Source: CAUPWF01 sp963515125
GTDB lineage: Bacteria; Bacillota; Clostridia; Lachnospirales; Lachnospiraceae
Direction: 5' to 3'
DNA length: 64,000 nt
NCBI GenBank assembly: GCA_052116865.1
Contig: JBQKKG010000001.1
Coordinates: 1-64,000, forward strand
Shown: piece after piece, positions 52,695-61,116 of the stretch
How positions within the stretch are numbered: the stretch's first letter is position 1
Layout: each line of letters starts with the position of its first letter
Program-made: the position numbers and the translations under genes
Notes under the pieces: model-generated
The model's database searches: none
What the model saw: the letters and a program-made list of their open reading frames with translations, nothing else
What the model was told of the DNA's origin: nothing

Positions 52695-52732
52695 TACCCA
52701 GTGATAGGAGTATTTATCACTGGGTATTTTTA
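52695..52732 (+). terminator. tet(O) attenuator terminator
   Basis: TACCCAGTGATA (52695-52706) pairs perfectly with TATCACTGGGTA (52715-52726) and is followed by a T run, 40 bp before the tet(O) start. It would stop transcription without drug. Competing pairings upstream could allow read-through. Confidence 0.75.
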
Positions 52733-52767
52733 TGCCCTTTTTTGGGTGTTGATAGGAGGAAAATCAC

Positions 52768-54687
52768 ATGAAAATAATTAACTTAGGCATTCTGGCTCAC
52801 GTTGACGCAGGAAAGACAACATTAACGGAAAGTTTATTGTATACCAGTGGTGCAATTGCAGAACTAGGGAGCGTAGATGAAGGCACAACAAGGACAGATA
52901 CAATGAATTTGGAGCGTCAAAGGGGAATCACTATCCAGACAGCAGTGACATCTTTTCAGTGGGAGGATGTAAAAGTCAACATTATAGATACGCCAGGCCA
53001 TATGGATTTTTTGGCGGAAGTATACCGTTCTTTATCCGTATTAGACGGAGCAGTATTATTAGTTTCTGCAAAGGATGGCATACAGGCACAGACCCGTATA
53101 CTGTTTCATGCACTACAGATAATGAAGATTCCGACAATTTTTTTCATCAATAAAATTGACCAAGAGGGGATTGATTTGCCAATGGTATATCGGGAAATGA
53201 AAGCAAAGCTTTCTTCGGAAATTATAGTGAAGCAAAAGGTTGGGCAGCATCCCCATATAAATGTAACGGACAATGACGATATGGAACAGTGGGATGCGGT
53301 AATTATGGGAAACGATGAACTATTAGAGAAATATATGTCAGGGAAACCGTTTAAAATGTCAGAACTGGAACAGGAAGAAAACAGGAGATTCCAAAACGGA
53401 ACGTTATTTCCCGTTTATCACGGAAGCGCTAAAAACAATCTGGGGATTCGGCAGCTTATAGAAGTAATTGCCAGTAAATTTTATTCATCAACGCCTGAAG
53501 GTCAATCTGAACTATGCGGGCAGGTTTTTAAGATTGAATATTCAGAGAAAAGGCGGCGTTTTGTTTATGTGCGTATATATAGCGGAACATTGCATTTGAG
53601 GGATGTTATTAGAATATCTGAAAAAGAGAAAATAAAAATCACAGAGATGTGTGTTCCGACAAACGGTGAATTATATTCATCCGATACAGCCTGCTCTGGT
53701 GATATTGTAATTTTACCAAATGATGTTTTGCAGCTAAACAGTATTTTGGGGAACGAAATACTGTTGCCGCAGAGAAAATTTATTGAAAATCCTCTCCCTA
53801 TGCTCCAAACAACGATTGCAGTAAAGAAATCTGAACAGCGGGAAATATTGCTTGGGGCACTTACAGAAATTTCAGATGGCGACCCTCTTTTAAAATATTA
53901 TGTGGATACTACAACGCATGAGATTATACTTTCTTTTTTGGGGAATGTGCAGATGGAAGTCATTTGTGCCATCCTTGAGGAAAAATATCATGTGGAGGCA
54001 GAAATAAAAGAGCCTACTGTTATATATATGGAAAGACCGCTTAGAAAAGCAGAATATACCATCCACATAGAAGTCCCGCCAAATCCTTTCTGGGCTTCTG
54101 TCGGGTTGTCCATAGAGCCGCTCCCTATTGGAAGCGGAGTGCAGTATGAAAGCAGAGTTTCACTTGGATATTTAAATCAATCGTTCCAAAATGCGGTTAT
54201 GGAGGGGGTTCTTTATGGCTGCGAGCAGGGGCTGTATGGATGGAAAGTGACAGACTGTAAAATCTGTTTTGAATATGGATTGTATTATAGTCCTGTAAGT
54301 ACCCCCGCAGACTTTCGGCTGCTTTCCCCTATCGTATTGGAGCAGGCTTTAAAAAAAGCAGGGACAGAACTATTAGAGCCATATCTCCACTTTGAAATTT
54401 ATGCACCGCAGGAATATCTCTCACGGGCGTATCATGATGCTCCAAGGTATTGTGCAGATATTGTAAGTACTCAGATAAAGAATGACGAGGTCATTCTGAA
54501 AGGAGAAATCCCTGCTAGATGTATTCAAGAATACAGGAACGATTTAACTTATTTCACAAATGGGCAGGGAGTCTGCTTGACAGAGTTAAAAGGATACCAG
54601 CCAGCTATTGGTAAATTTATTTGCCAACCCCGCCGCCCGAATAGCCGTATAGATAAGGTTCGGCATATGTTCCACAAGTTAGCTTAA
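52768..54687 (+). CDS. tet(O): Tet(O) ribosomal protection protein (tetracycline resistance)
   Basis: A 639-residue translation-factor GTPase related to EF-G that removes tetracycline from the ribosome. GTPase motifs are AHVDAGKTTLTES near residue 10, DTPGHMDF near 74 and NKID near 128. The N-terminus (KIINLGILAHVDAGKT, ELGSVDEGTTRTDT) and the C-terminal CQPRRPNSRIDKVRHMF are as I remember Tet(O), and differ from Tet(M) and Tet(W). A mosaic such as tet(O/32/O) cannot be excluded by eye. The ribosome binding site is ATAGGAGGAAAA. It is driven by the consensus promoter, leader and attenuator just upstream, and it is full length. Confidence 0.93.
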   Translation: MKIINLGILAHVDAGKTTLTESLLYTSGAIAELGSVDEGTTRTDTMNLERQRGITIQTAVTSFQWEDVKVNIIDTPGHMDFLAEVYRSLSVLDGAVLLVSAKDGIQAQTRILFHALQIMKIPTIFFINKIDQEGIDLPMVYREMKAKLSSEIIVKQKVGQHPHINVTDNDDMEQWDAVIMGNDELLEKYMSGKPFKMSELEQEENRRFQNGTLFPVYHGSAKNNLGIRQLIEVIASKFYSSTPEGQSELCGQVFKIEYSEKRRRFVYVRIYSGTLHLRDVIRISEKEKIKITEMCVPTNGELYSSDTACSGDIVILPNDVLQLNSILGNEILLPQRKFIENPLPMLQTTIAVKKSEQREILLGALTEISDGDPLLKYYVDTTTHEIILSFLGNVQMEVICAILEEKYHVEAEIKEPTVIYMERPLRKAEYTIHIEVPPNPFWASVGLSIEPLPIGSGVQYESRVSLGYLNQSFQNAVMEGVLYGCEQGLYGWKVTDCKICFEYGLYYSPVSTPADFRLLSPIVLEQALKKAGTELLEPYLHFEIYAPQEYLSRAYHDAPRYCADIVSTQIKNDEVILKGEIPARCIQEYRNDLTYFTNGQGVCLTELKGYQPAIGKFICQPRRPNSRIDKVRHMFHKLA

Positions 54688-54738
54688 CAGCTTGCAAAAG
54701 TCATATAAAATGAGATTTGAAAGGATTAGAGACTAATT

Positions 54739-54912
54739 ATGATGAAATGCGAATGGATATTGTGTCCTGTTTGTGGGAGCAAAACCCGTAATAAAATTAG
54801 GAAGGACACTGTTTTGGAGAATTATCCCCTTTATTGTCCAAAATGCAGACAAGAAAGATTGATTAAAGTTGACAACTTGAAGATAACTGTCATCAAAGAG
54901 CCAGACGCTTAA
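54739..54912 (+). CDS. Cysteine-rich KTR-type small protein
   Basis: A 57-residue zinc-ribbon protein, EWILCPVCGSKTRNKIRKDT followed by LYCPKCRQERLI, with two CPxC knuckles and the Lys-Thr-Arg signature. Proteins of this type regularly follow ribosomal-protection tet genes in Tn916-like and Tn1549-like elements. The function is unknown. Alternative ATG at 54742. The gene is too short for most automatic ORF cut-offs. Confidence 0.8.
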   Translation: MMKCEWILCPVCGSKTRNKIRKDTVLENYPLYCPKCRQERLIKVDNLKITVIKEPDA

Positions 54913-54917
54913 GACGC

Positions 54918-54965
54918 AGAGCCGATGAAATTGTGGAACAATTCACGAATCATCGGCTCTTTTTG
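54918..54965 (+). terminator. Rho-independent terminator after the KTR gene
   Basis: AGAGCCGATGA (54918-54928) pairs perfectly with TCATCGGCTCT (54950-54960), followed by TTTTTG. It ends the tet(O) transcript. Confidence 0.85.
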
Positions 54966-55042
54966 TTTCGTATTTGAAAGAACAAACTCACCAAATAAAA
55001 AAAACGATATTCGGGTGGGTTATTTTGTTATACCCTAAATTA

Positions 55043-55080
55043 CCCTCTGAATTTGTTTTTAAATTTGGAGGGATTTTTTT
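55043..55080 (+). terminator. Terminator-like hairpin
   Basis: CCCTC-TG-AATTT (55043-55054) pairs with AAATT-TG-GAGGG (55061-55072), followed by ATTTTTTT. The region 54966-55399 holds no convincing gene, only this and the two hairpins below. Confidence 0.6.
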
Positions 55081-55255
55081 ATGTCCTTTTTTCGGGCAGT
55101 TATCTATCTGCTCATACGAAGCAAAATTTATCAATACATAGCATATCAGAGAACGGCAGGAAACCAGTTAAAAAAATTTCTGCCAGTGCAACGGTACTTC
55201 TCACCTTGAAAGTAGAAGTACAATCTCCATACAATAGAATTACTATTTCCTATAA

Positions 55256-55286
55256 CCGTAAAGGTCACAGAGCCTTTGCGGTTTTT
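55256..55286 (+). terminator. Terminator-like hairpin
   Basis: CCGTAAAGG (55256-55264) pairs with CCTTTGCGG (55273-55281), with one mismatch, and is followed by TTTTT. Confidence 0.65.
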
Positions 55287-55352
55287 CTTTTGTCGATTTT
55301 TGTTGGAAAGTGCCGTAGGGCTGTTTCTGATATGCGGTGTCGTTCTCCGCCT

Positions 55353-55393
55353 CTCCATCTGGATTTTTTACATTTCAAAAATTCAGATGGGAG
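55353..55393 (+). promoter_or_regulatory. Hairpin masking the ribosome binding site of the first sigma-like gene
   Basis: CTCCATCTG (55353-55361) can pair with CAGATGGGAG (55384-55393), with one bulged G. The second arm contains the Shine-Dalgarno GGGAGG of the ATG at 55400. Folding would hide the site, so this may be a translational switch. Confidence 0.4.
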
Positions 55394-55399
55394 GTATTT

Positions 55400-55912
55400 A
55401 TGGTGAAATATGCACCAAGAAAGGTATATATCAGAGAAAGTGGCGGCTATGTGGAATTATCCTACACGGAGTTCTGCCGTTGCAGGGAATCCGACCAGAC
55501 CTATATGGACAAGCTGTTTATCCCCATTCAAGGCTGTCTGCTTGAAGTCGTGAGGGAGCAATACACAGACTTCTACCGTGACAAGGAACGGTGGCGTTAT
55601 CTGCAAAAATTAGATACAAAGAATAGACTGCTATCTCTCGACGGATTTACGGACAGCGAGGGGAATCCTCTGGACTTTATCACTGATGAAGCGGTGGACA
55701 TTGCAGAAACCGTTGTCAATGCGGTCATGGTGGACAGGCTGAAAGCCGCCCTGCCTTTGCTGTCGGATAGTGAACAGGAGCTGATACAGGCAATCTTTTT
55801 TGACGGACTTTCCGAGCGTGAAGTCGGGGCGAGGTTGGGCATAACCCAGAGCGTTGTAAACAAACGCAAAGCCAGAATCCTAATAAAACTAAGAAAGATA
55901 ATAGAAAATTAA
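55400..55912 (+). CDS. Sigma-70-like regulator 1 of the IME
   Basis: A 170-residue sigma-factor-like protein. The C-terminal sigma region 4 HTH is clear: LPLLSDSEQELIQAIFFDGL, SEREVGARLGITQSVVNKRK. The N-terminal part (KVYIRESGGYVELSYTEFCR) is typical of small regulators in Clostridia mobilizable elements. ATG 55400 follows GGGAGGTATTT; the longer frame upstream is inside the leader hairpin. It probably directs or modulates transcription of IME genes. Confidence 0.85.
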   Translation: MVKYAPRKVYIRESGGYVELSYTEFCRCRESDQTYMDKLFIPIQGCLLEVVREQYTDFYRDKERWRYLQKLDTKNRLLSLDGFTDSEGNPLDFITDEAVDIAETVVNAVMVDRLKAALPLLSDSEQELIQAIFFDGLSEREVGARLGITQSVVNKRKARILIKLRKIIEN

Positions 55913-56006
55913 AATTTAAGGCGTTCAGCCCCCTTGTTTTTTCCTTTGGGAAGATGAGGGGGCTTTTCTCTGCCCTCTCAATCAATTCTGATTGGAGGAA
56001 GTAAGA

Positions 56007-56432
56007 ATGGCATACAACCACGGACGGGAGGACAGGAAATGGCGTATCTGGAAAGAAGCGGAGGAAAAGCTGCTGCGTGAGTGCGGCGTTGATGAAGCGA
56101 CCATTGAGCAGATACGCATGGCGGACAGGGCAGACTTCAATTCCAACAGGCGGTTTTACCGATGGACGAATGACGTTGCGGAATATCTTGAGGACATGGC
56201 AGGCAGGGAGCGGCAGGCGGAAGTGGGTACGGTTGCGGAGTTACTGGAAGAGATTGAGAGCGAAAATCTCTATCAAGTATTAGTCACGGTGGACGGGCGT
56301 ACCTTGAAAATCGTCCTGCTGAAAATGCAGGGGTATTCCACAAAGGAGATTGCCCCGCTTGTGCATTTGACGACTGGTGCCATCTATGCGAGGTTAGACC
56401 ATCTGCGGAAGAAGCTGCGGAAAATTTTATAG
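56007..56432 (+). CDS. Sigma-70-like regulator 2 of the IME
   Basis: A 141-residue protein with an N-terminal charged helical part (YNHGREDRKWRIWKEAEEKL) and a C-terminal region-4-like HTH, LLKMQGYSTKEIAPLVHLTT then GAIYARLDHLRKKLRKIL. ATG 56007 follows GGAGGAAG by five bases; TTG 55992 lies upstream of that site. It is the middle gene of three similar regulators. Confidence 0.8.
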   Translation: MAYNHGREDRKWRIWKEAEEKLLRECGVDEATIEQIRMADRADFNSNRRFYRWTNDVAEYLEDMAGRERQAEVGTVAELLEEIESENLYQVLVTVDGRTLKIVLLKMQGYSTKEIAPLVHLTTGAIYARLDHLRKKLRKIL

Positions 56433-56515
56433 CTTCTAAAACAGCCTGCCATCCTGCGGGCTACTGGGTGAGGGATGGAAATCCCCTCACTCATTTTTTG
56501 CAGGAGGACAACAGG

Positions 56516-57268
56516 ATGGCATACAGGGTTAAGGCATACACGCTTCGGGAGGAATCCACGGAAAGCGGCACAAGGTATTTTATCAGCTTTAAGGACGGGC
56601 AGGGCAAATCCCACGAGTTGGAAGTGTCGGAACAGTTCTTTATGGAGTTTCGGCAGATGGAGCGCAGGAACAGGAATCTTTTCTAATGGGACGAGCGGCA
56701 CAGGGAGTTTAACGAGGTATGGGACGAAACCCTTTACAGACGGGCGTTGCGTGTGCCTAAGAGCCTTGATGAACGCATGGTTGAGGAAGAACGGAATGAA
56801 ACGCTCTATAAGGCGGTTGGGAGCCTTCCAGAGATACAAAGGCGGCGTTTCCTGCTCTACTACGAGTATGAGTTCAATTTTTACCAAATCGCCGCTATGG
56901 AGCATTGCACCGCTTCGGCAATACAGAAATCTGTTGCGATTGCAAAGGAGAAAGTAAAGGCGGAAATTGAAGAAATATCTCCAACCGTGACCGACACCGC
57001 CCGAAAAAGAAATCTGTTTTTTATTTGTGTGGGATTGGCGGCATTACATACTCTCACTTTTTTCCGTGGGAGTAAATCTATTTTTAAGGAGGTCAACGCC
57101 TATGTGCAACGAAAACAAAGACACCGCCCGAAAGGAGGAAAGCCATGCAGAAGTTACAGACAGTCAACGCCGAAACGCTCCTTTATGAACCGCTTGAGAA
57201 ACCATCCTTTGTGGTGGACAGCCTTATCCCGACAGGCTTATCGCTGTTCTGCGGCTCACAGAAGATAG
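56516..57268 (+). pseudogene. Sigma-70-like regulator 3, interrupted by an in-frame TAA
   Basis: The frame begins at ATG 56516 (AYRVKAYTLREESTESGTRY, with AGGAGGACAACAGG before it), stops at TAA 56684-56686 after RRNRNLF, then resumes directly in the same frame with WDERHREFNEVWDETLYRRA. The HTH part follows: LPEIQRRRFLLYYEYEFNFY, QIAAMEHCTASAIQKSVAIA. Homologous regulators read straight through this point, so the TAA replaces a sense codon. The stop at the far end is also late: after about 57000 the frame runs on through non-typical sequence into the ATPase gene. Either the gene is dead or the stop is read through. Confidence 0.7.
57102..57188 (+). CDS. Possible small hydrophilic peptide (28 aa)
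   Basis: CNENKDTARKEESHAEVTDS and eight more residues, with a good AAGGAGGTCAACGCCT site before ATG 57102. It overlaps the start of the RepA-like gene and may serve for translational coupling. No family recognised. Confidence 0.3.
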   Translation: MCNENKDTARKEESHAEVTDSQRRNAPL

Positions 57269-58170
57269 GCAAAAGCTGGCTCATGCTGAAGCTATGCTTA
57301 TGCGTGTCGCAGGGAATCCCTTTATGGGATATGCCGACAATGGAGGGCGATGTGCTTTACCTCTGCCTTGAGGACACGTTCTGCCGCATACAGGACAGGT
57401 TATTTCGTTTGACGGACGAAGCAAGCGGGCGGCTCCACTTTGCCGTGGCAAGCTGCAAGCTGTCAGACGGTCTTATCGTGCAGCTTGAAGATTATCTGAA
57501 AGATTACCCAGACAGCAGGCTCATTGTCATTGATACCTTGCAGAAAGTCCGTACAGCTTCAAAAGACAATGCCTATGCAAGCGACTATGGGGACATCTCC
57601 CTCATCAAAGACTTTGCCGACAGGCACTCTCTGGCGGTCATTGTCGTACACCACATCCGAAAGCAGAATGACAGCGACGTGTTCAACAAGGTGTCTGGGA
57701 CGACAGGATTAACGGGGAGTGCGGACGCTACCTTTGTTCTGGAAAAGGAGAAACGTGCGTCTGACACCGCCAAGCTGTATGTGACGGGCAGGGACACGCC
57801 TTATCAGGAATACACGCTGCGTTTCCGTGATTGCCGTTGGGAGCTTGTGGAGCGGAAAACGCAGGAGCAGCTTGCGAAAGAAACGATACCAGATGTCCTT
57901 TTTCGGTTGGTGGATTTTATGAGGGATAAGGAAGAATGGATAGGCACGGCAACGGAACTGTTAGCCGCTATGGGGGAAACGGAAACCATACCCACGGTGA
58001 TTACGAAATGGCTGAATGAATACCGCACCACATTTTTAAGCGAGAACCGTATCTGCTACCAGTACAGCCGCAGGAAAGACGGCAGGCGGATTGCCCTTGC
58101 AAGGAGGGCGGGTGACAGCGGTGATGGTGGTGACAGCGATATTAGGATACCCCCCTGTTACTGTCATTGA
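57145..58170 (+). CDS. RepA-like RecA-fold ATPase (AAA_25 type)
   Basis: A 341-residue RecA-fold ATPase like plasmid RepA hexameric helicases. Walker A is FCGSQKIGKSWLMLKL near residue 36, followed by DVLYLCLEDTF and the Walker B strand SRLIVIDTLQKVR near 128. VVHHIRKQNDSDVF and GTTGLTGSADATFVLEK follow. ATG 57145 follows AAAGGAGGAAAGCC. It may replicate the excised element from the repeat cluster that begins in its last codons. Its last 20 or so residues are encoded by repeat copy A (GDSGDGGDSDI). Confidence 0.85.
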   Translation: MQKLQTVNAETLLYEPLEKPSFVVDSLIPTGLSLFCGSQKIGKSWLMLKLCLCVSQGIPLWDMPTMEGDVLYLCLEDTFCRIQDRLFRLTDEASGRLHFAVASCKLSDGLIVQLEDYLKDYPDSRLIVIDTLQKVRTASKDNAYASDYGDISLIKDFADRHSLAVIVVHHIRKQNDSDVFNKVSGTTGLTGSADATFVLEKEKRASDTAKLYVTGRDTPYQEYTLRFRDCRWELVERKTQEQLAKETIPDVLFRLVDFMRDKEEWIGTATELLAAMGETETIPTVITKWLNEYRTTFLSENRICYQYSRRKDGRRIALARRAGDSGDGGDSDIRIPPCYCH

Positions 58171-58654
58171 CGCTTAAAGCCATGTAAAGCTGGCGGCTCT
58201 GCCCTGCGGGTGACAGCAGTGACGGTGGTGACAGTGATTTTAGGATACCCTGCCGCTGTCATCCCTACGGGAGAACACCCCGTAAACGCAAAATGCAGGC
58301 GTGAGATTTACTCGCCCTTTTCGGTCGTGTAAAACCACCCCTGCGGTCAGAAAAATCATTCCGATTTTTCCGACTGCGTTTACAGGGTGTAACACACTAC
58401 ACTTTGCCCTGCAAAGTCGTGTGCCAGACGTTCCCTCTGGACTCCCTTAAGGCAGGGCTGTGCCCTGCTATCCTACGCCTTACGGCTTCGGATAAAAGAA
58501 TGGCGGCATGACGGTGACGGCTCTTGCGAGGGGGGTATCCCAAAAACACCGTCATCATCGACATGACCGTCATGCAGGGGGTGAGGGTGACAGTTGCGGC
58601 AGTCGGCAGGGGGTATCCCAAAACTGCTGTCACCACCGTCACCGCTGTCACCCC
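58108..58654. repeat. Two direct and two inverted repeats, candidate oriV/oriT
   Basis: Copy A (58108-58157) and copy B (58206-58255) are direct: GCGGGTGACAGC, then GGTGGTGACAG, then TTAGGATACCC. Copy D (58609-58654) is the same unit on the other strand (GGGGGTATCCC, then GCTGTCACCACCGTCACCGC). Copy C (58530-58578) is a diverged inverted unit. Each unit itself contains GGTGACAG twice. The cluster lies between the RepA-like ATPase and the relaxase. The stretch 58262-58500 between the halves contains no convincing gene. Confidence 0.7.
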
Positions 58655-58694
58655 AAAGGACGGTCACCCGCCGAAAGAAAGGAGGAATCCGCCT

Positions 58695-59660
58695 ATGCCT
58701 TATGCAATCCTGCGTTTCCAGAAACGAAAAGCGGGCGGCGTTGCGGCTTGTGAACGCCACAACGAGCGGAAGAAAGAAGCCTACAAAAGCAACCCAGATA
58801 TAGATATGGAACGCTCTAAAAACAATTACCATCTCATAGCACCACCAAAGTACACCTACAAGAAAGAGATTAACCGCATGGTAGCCGAAGCGGGGTGCAG
58901 GACAAGGAAAGACAGCGTGATGATGGTGGAAACGCTCATCACAGCTTCACCAGAATTTATGAACCAGTTACCGCCCGAAGAACAAAAAGCGTATTTCCAG
59001 ACGGCTCTTGACTTCATTTCGGAGCGTGTTGGAAAGCAGAATATCCTCTCCGCTGTCGTCCATATGGACGAGAGAACGCCCCATATGCACCTCTGCTTTG
59101 TGCCGATTACGCCAGACAATAAGCTGTCAGCGAAAGCTATCTTAGGCAACCAGAAATCATTATCCGAGTGGCAGACCGCCTACCATGAGCGGATGTCCTC
59201 ACGGTGGAATCAGCTTGAACGGGGGCAGTCCTCAATGGAAACCAAGCGGAAACACGTCCCCACATGGCTCTATAAATTAGGCGGCAGGCTTGATAAACAG
59301 TATGAAGAAATCGTGTCTGCCCTATCCGACATCAACGCCTTTAACGCAGGGAAGAAAAGGGATAAAGCGTTAGATTTACTCTCTGCATGGCTGCCAGACG
59401 TGGAGAAATTCTCTAAGGAAATCGGGAAACAGCAGGCGTATATCGACAGTTTGAAAGAGAGAATTGGGCAGGAATCAGACTATGCGGGGCGTATGCGTGA
59501 TGAAAAGTACGAGCAGGAACTAAAGGTGCAGAAAGCGAATCAGAAGATATTTGAATTGCAGAGAACCAACGAGCAGATGGGGCGGCTGCTGTCAAAAATA
59601 CCGCCCGAAGTGTTGGAAGAATTGCAGAAAAATCATAGAAGCAGAGCGAAAGAAAGGTAG
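58695..59660 (+). CDS. MobV/Pre-type relaxase
   Basis: A 321-residue plasmid mobilization (Pre/Mob) protein. The family start YAILRFQKRKAGGVAACERH gives motif 1 (N/H near the N-terminus). KNNYHLIAPPKYTYKKEI follows. The metal-binding motif 3, HMDERTPHMHLCF, lies near residue 123. The C-terminal 100 residues form a coiled coil. ATG 58695 follows AAAGGAGGAATCCGCCT; a longer frame upstream runs through the repeats and is rejected. It should nick an oriT nearby and allow transfer by a helper ICE. Confidence 0.9.
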   Translation: MPYAILRFQKRKAGGVAACERHNERKKEAYKSNPDIDMERSKNNYHLIAPPKYTYKKEINRMVAEAGCRTRKDSVMMVETLITASPEFMNQLPPEEQKAYFQTALDFISERVGKQNILSAVVHMDERTPHMHLCFVPITPDNKLSAKAILGNQKSLSEWQTAYHERMSSRWNQLERGQSSMETKRKHVPTWLYKLGGRLDKQYEEIVSALSDINAFNAGKKRDKALDLLSAWLPDVEKFSKEIGKQQAYIDSLKERIGQESDYAGRMRDEKYEQELKVQKANQKIFELQRTNEQMGRLLSKIPPEVLEELQKNHRSRAKER

Positions 59661-59668
59661 ATATGTGA

Positions 59669-60523
59669 ATGAAGAAACAGGATTTTAAGGTGTTAAAGAC
59701 CAAAGACTTGTACCCGTTCCCCGACAATCCGTTTCATGTGGCAGAAGATGAAACACTGTCAGAGTTAGCGGAAAGCATCAAGGAATTTGGCATTGTCACG
59801 CCGATAATCACACGCCCGAAAGAGGACGGGGACGGTTATGAAGTGATTGCAGGACAGCGGCGTGTCCGTGCTTCTGAACTTGCAGGGATAAATACCGTGC
59901 CTGCGTTTGTCCTGCCCTTAGACCGTGACCGAGCCATCATCACCCTTGTAGACAGCAATTTGCAGCGTGAGAATATCCTGCCATCGGAGCGGGCGTTTGC
60001 TTACAAGATGAAATCCGAAGCCATGAAGCGGCAGGGTTTCCGCACAGACTTAACCTCGTCACAAGTTGTGACGAAGTTGCGGACGGACGACAAGGTGGCA
60101 CAGGGCTTCGGCGTGGGCAGGATGACCGTGCAGCGTTTTATCCGCCTGACGGAACTGATACCGCCGATTTTGCAGATGGTGGACGAGGGGAAAATCGCCC
60201 TCACGCCTGCGGTGGAACTGTCCTTCTTGAAGAAAGACGAGCAGGAAAACCTCTTTGCCACGATGGAGAGCGAAGAAGCAACGCCCTCACTCTCACAGGC
60301 ACAGCGGATGAAACAGTTAAGCCAGAGCGGGCGGCTTGACATGGATACGATATTTGCGATTATGACGGAGGAAAAGGGCAACCAGAAAGAAACCTTGAAA
60401 ATCAACACAAGCAAGCTGAAAAAATACTTTCCGAAGAACACAACGCCGAAGCAGATGGAGGAAACCATCATCAAACTTTTGGAGCGTGAGTTGCAGAGGA
60501 AACGCAACCGTGACAGCCGCTAA
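59669..60523 (+). CDS. ParB-like protein of the IME
   Basis: A 284-residue ParB/Spo0J-type protein: DNPFHVAEDETLSELAESIK, EVIAGQRRVRASELAG, LVDSNLQRENILPSERAFAY, and an HTH with VGRMTVQRFIRLTELIPPIL. It is closely related to ICE ParB at 40 kb, but no parA accompanies it. It follows the relaxase by 8 bp. It may act in copy control or nicking-site organisation rather than in classic partition. Confidence 0.88.
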   Translation: MKKQDFKVLKTKDLYPFPDNPFHVAEDETLSELAESIKEFGIVTPIITRPKEDGDGYEVIAGQRRVRASELAGINTVPAFVLPLDRDRAIITLVDSNLQRENILPSERAFAYKMKSEAMKRQGFRTDLTSSQVVTKLRTDDKVAQGFGVGRMTVQRFIRLTELIPPILQMVDEGKIALTPAVELSFLKKDEQENLFATMESEEATPSLSQAQRMKQLSQSGRLDMDTIFAIMTEEKGNQKETLKINTSKLKKYFPKNTTPKQMEETIIKLLERELQRKRNRDSR

Positions 60524-60568
60524 TCTTCTTTTTTCGGGAAGTAAATACAGAGAGTTGAGGTATGGAGA

Positions 60569-60799
60569 ATGAGAGAAATCCAGTATGAAATCGTAAAGGA
60601 AATCGCAGTATTGTCTACGGGCGACAGTGGCTACACAAAGGAAATCAATCTCATTTCATGGAATGGGAAAGAGCCGAAGTATGACATCCGCAGCTTTTCC
60701 CCGAACCGTGAAAAGTGCGGCAAGGGAATCACGCTGAACGCTGATGAAGCGGCGGCACTCCTTAAAGCATTACAGAAAGAATTAAACAGCGAGGATTAA
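60569..60799 (+). CDS. PC4/YdbC-like ssDNA-binding protein
   Basis: A 76-residue protein, IQYEIVKEIAVLSTGDSGYT, then KEINLISWNGKEPKYDIRSF and GITLNADEAAALLKALQ. This is the YdbC/PC4 pattern of single-stranded DNA-binding proteins, consistent with a role in transfer or replication of the element. Its stop overlaps the next potential start at 60799. Confidence 0.75.
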   Translation: MREIQYEIVKEIAVLSTGDSGYTKEINLISWNGKEPKYDIRSFSPNREKCGKGITLNADEAAALLKALQKELNSED

Positions 60800-60870
60800 T
60801 GGTATCTGATTGGCAGGGCGGGGACATTTCCAAACTCTTCCCTGCCCTGTCTGGAAAGGAAGATTTAAGT

Positions 60871-61062
60871 ATGGGCGAGGATAAGAAAGCAGATAAAAAG
60901 AGAAAGCGTATCGTGCCAAAAGCACCAGTGCAGATGATAATCAGCCGTGAATATGTCGGCACACAGACCGTTACAGAAGCGTTTGTCCCGATTATCTCCG
61001 AGGATATTCGGAAGAAGATTGCCGAGGGCGACACCTTCGACAATGAGGGGCTGTCCGCTTAG
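60871..61062 (+). CDS. Hypothetical protein before the recombinase (63 aa)
   Basis: A basic N-terminus (EDKKADKKRKRIVPKAP) is followed by VQMIISREYVGTQTVTEAFV and PIISEDIRKKIAEGD. I chose ATG 60871 after GGAAAGGAAG; ATG 60799 would add 24 residues. It precedes the recombinase by 54 bp. Small proteins here often act as recombination directionality factors, but nothing in this sequence proves it. Confidence 0.55.
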   Translation: MGEDKKADKKRKRIVPKAPVQMIISREYVGTQTVTEAFVPIISEDIRKKIAEGDTFDNEGLSA

Positions 61063-61116
61063 AATGTACGCAATGGGACATGAAAACAGATAGGACAGAT
61101 ACGGAGGTTTTACAGT

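Noticed and set aside
55053..55406. 117-codon ORF after the KTR gene
   Set aside because: It crosses two terminator-like hairpins, has no recognisable protein motif and no credible start site.
58524..58694. Upstream extension of the relaxase frame
   Set aside because: It runs through the repeat cluster and lies before the AGGAGG that serves ATG 58695.
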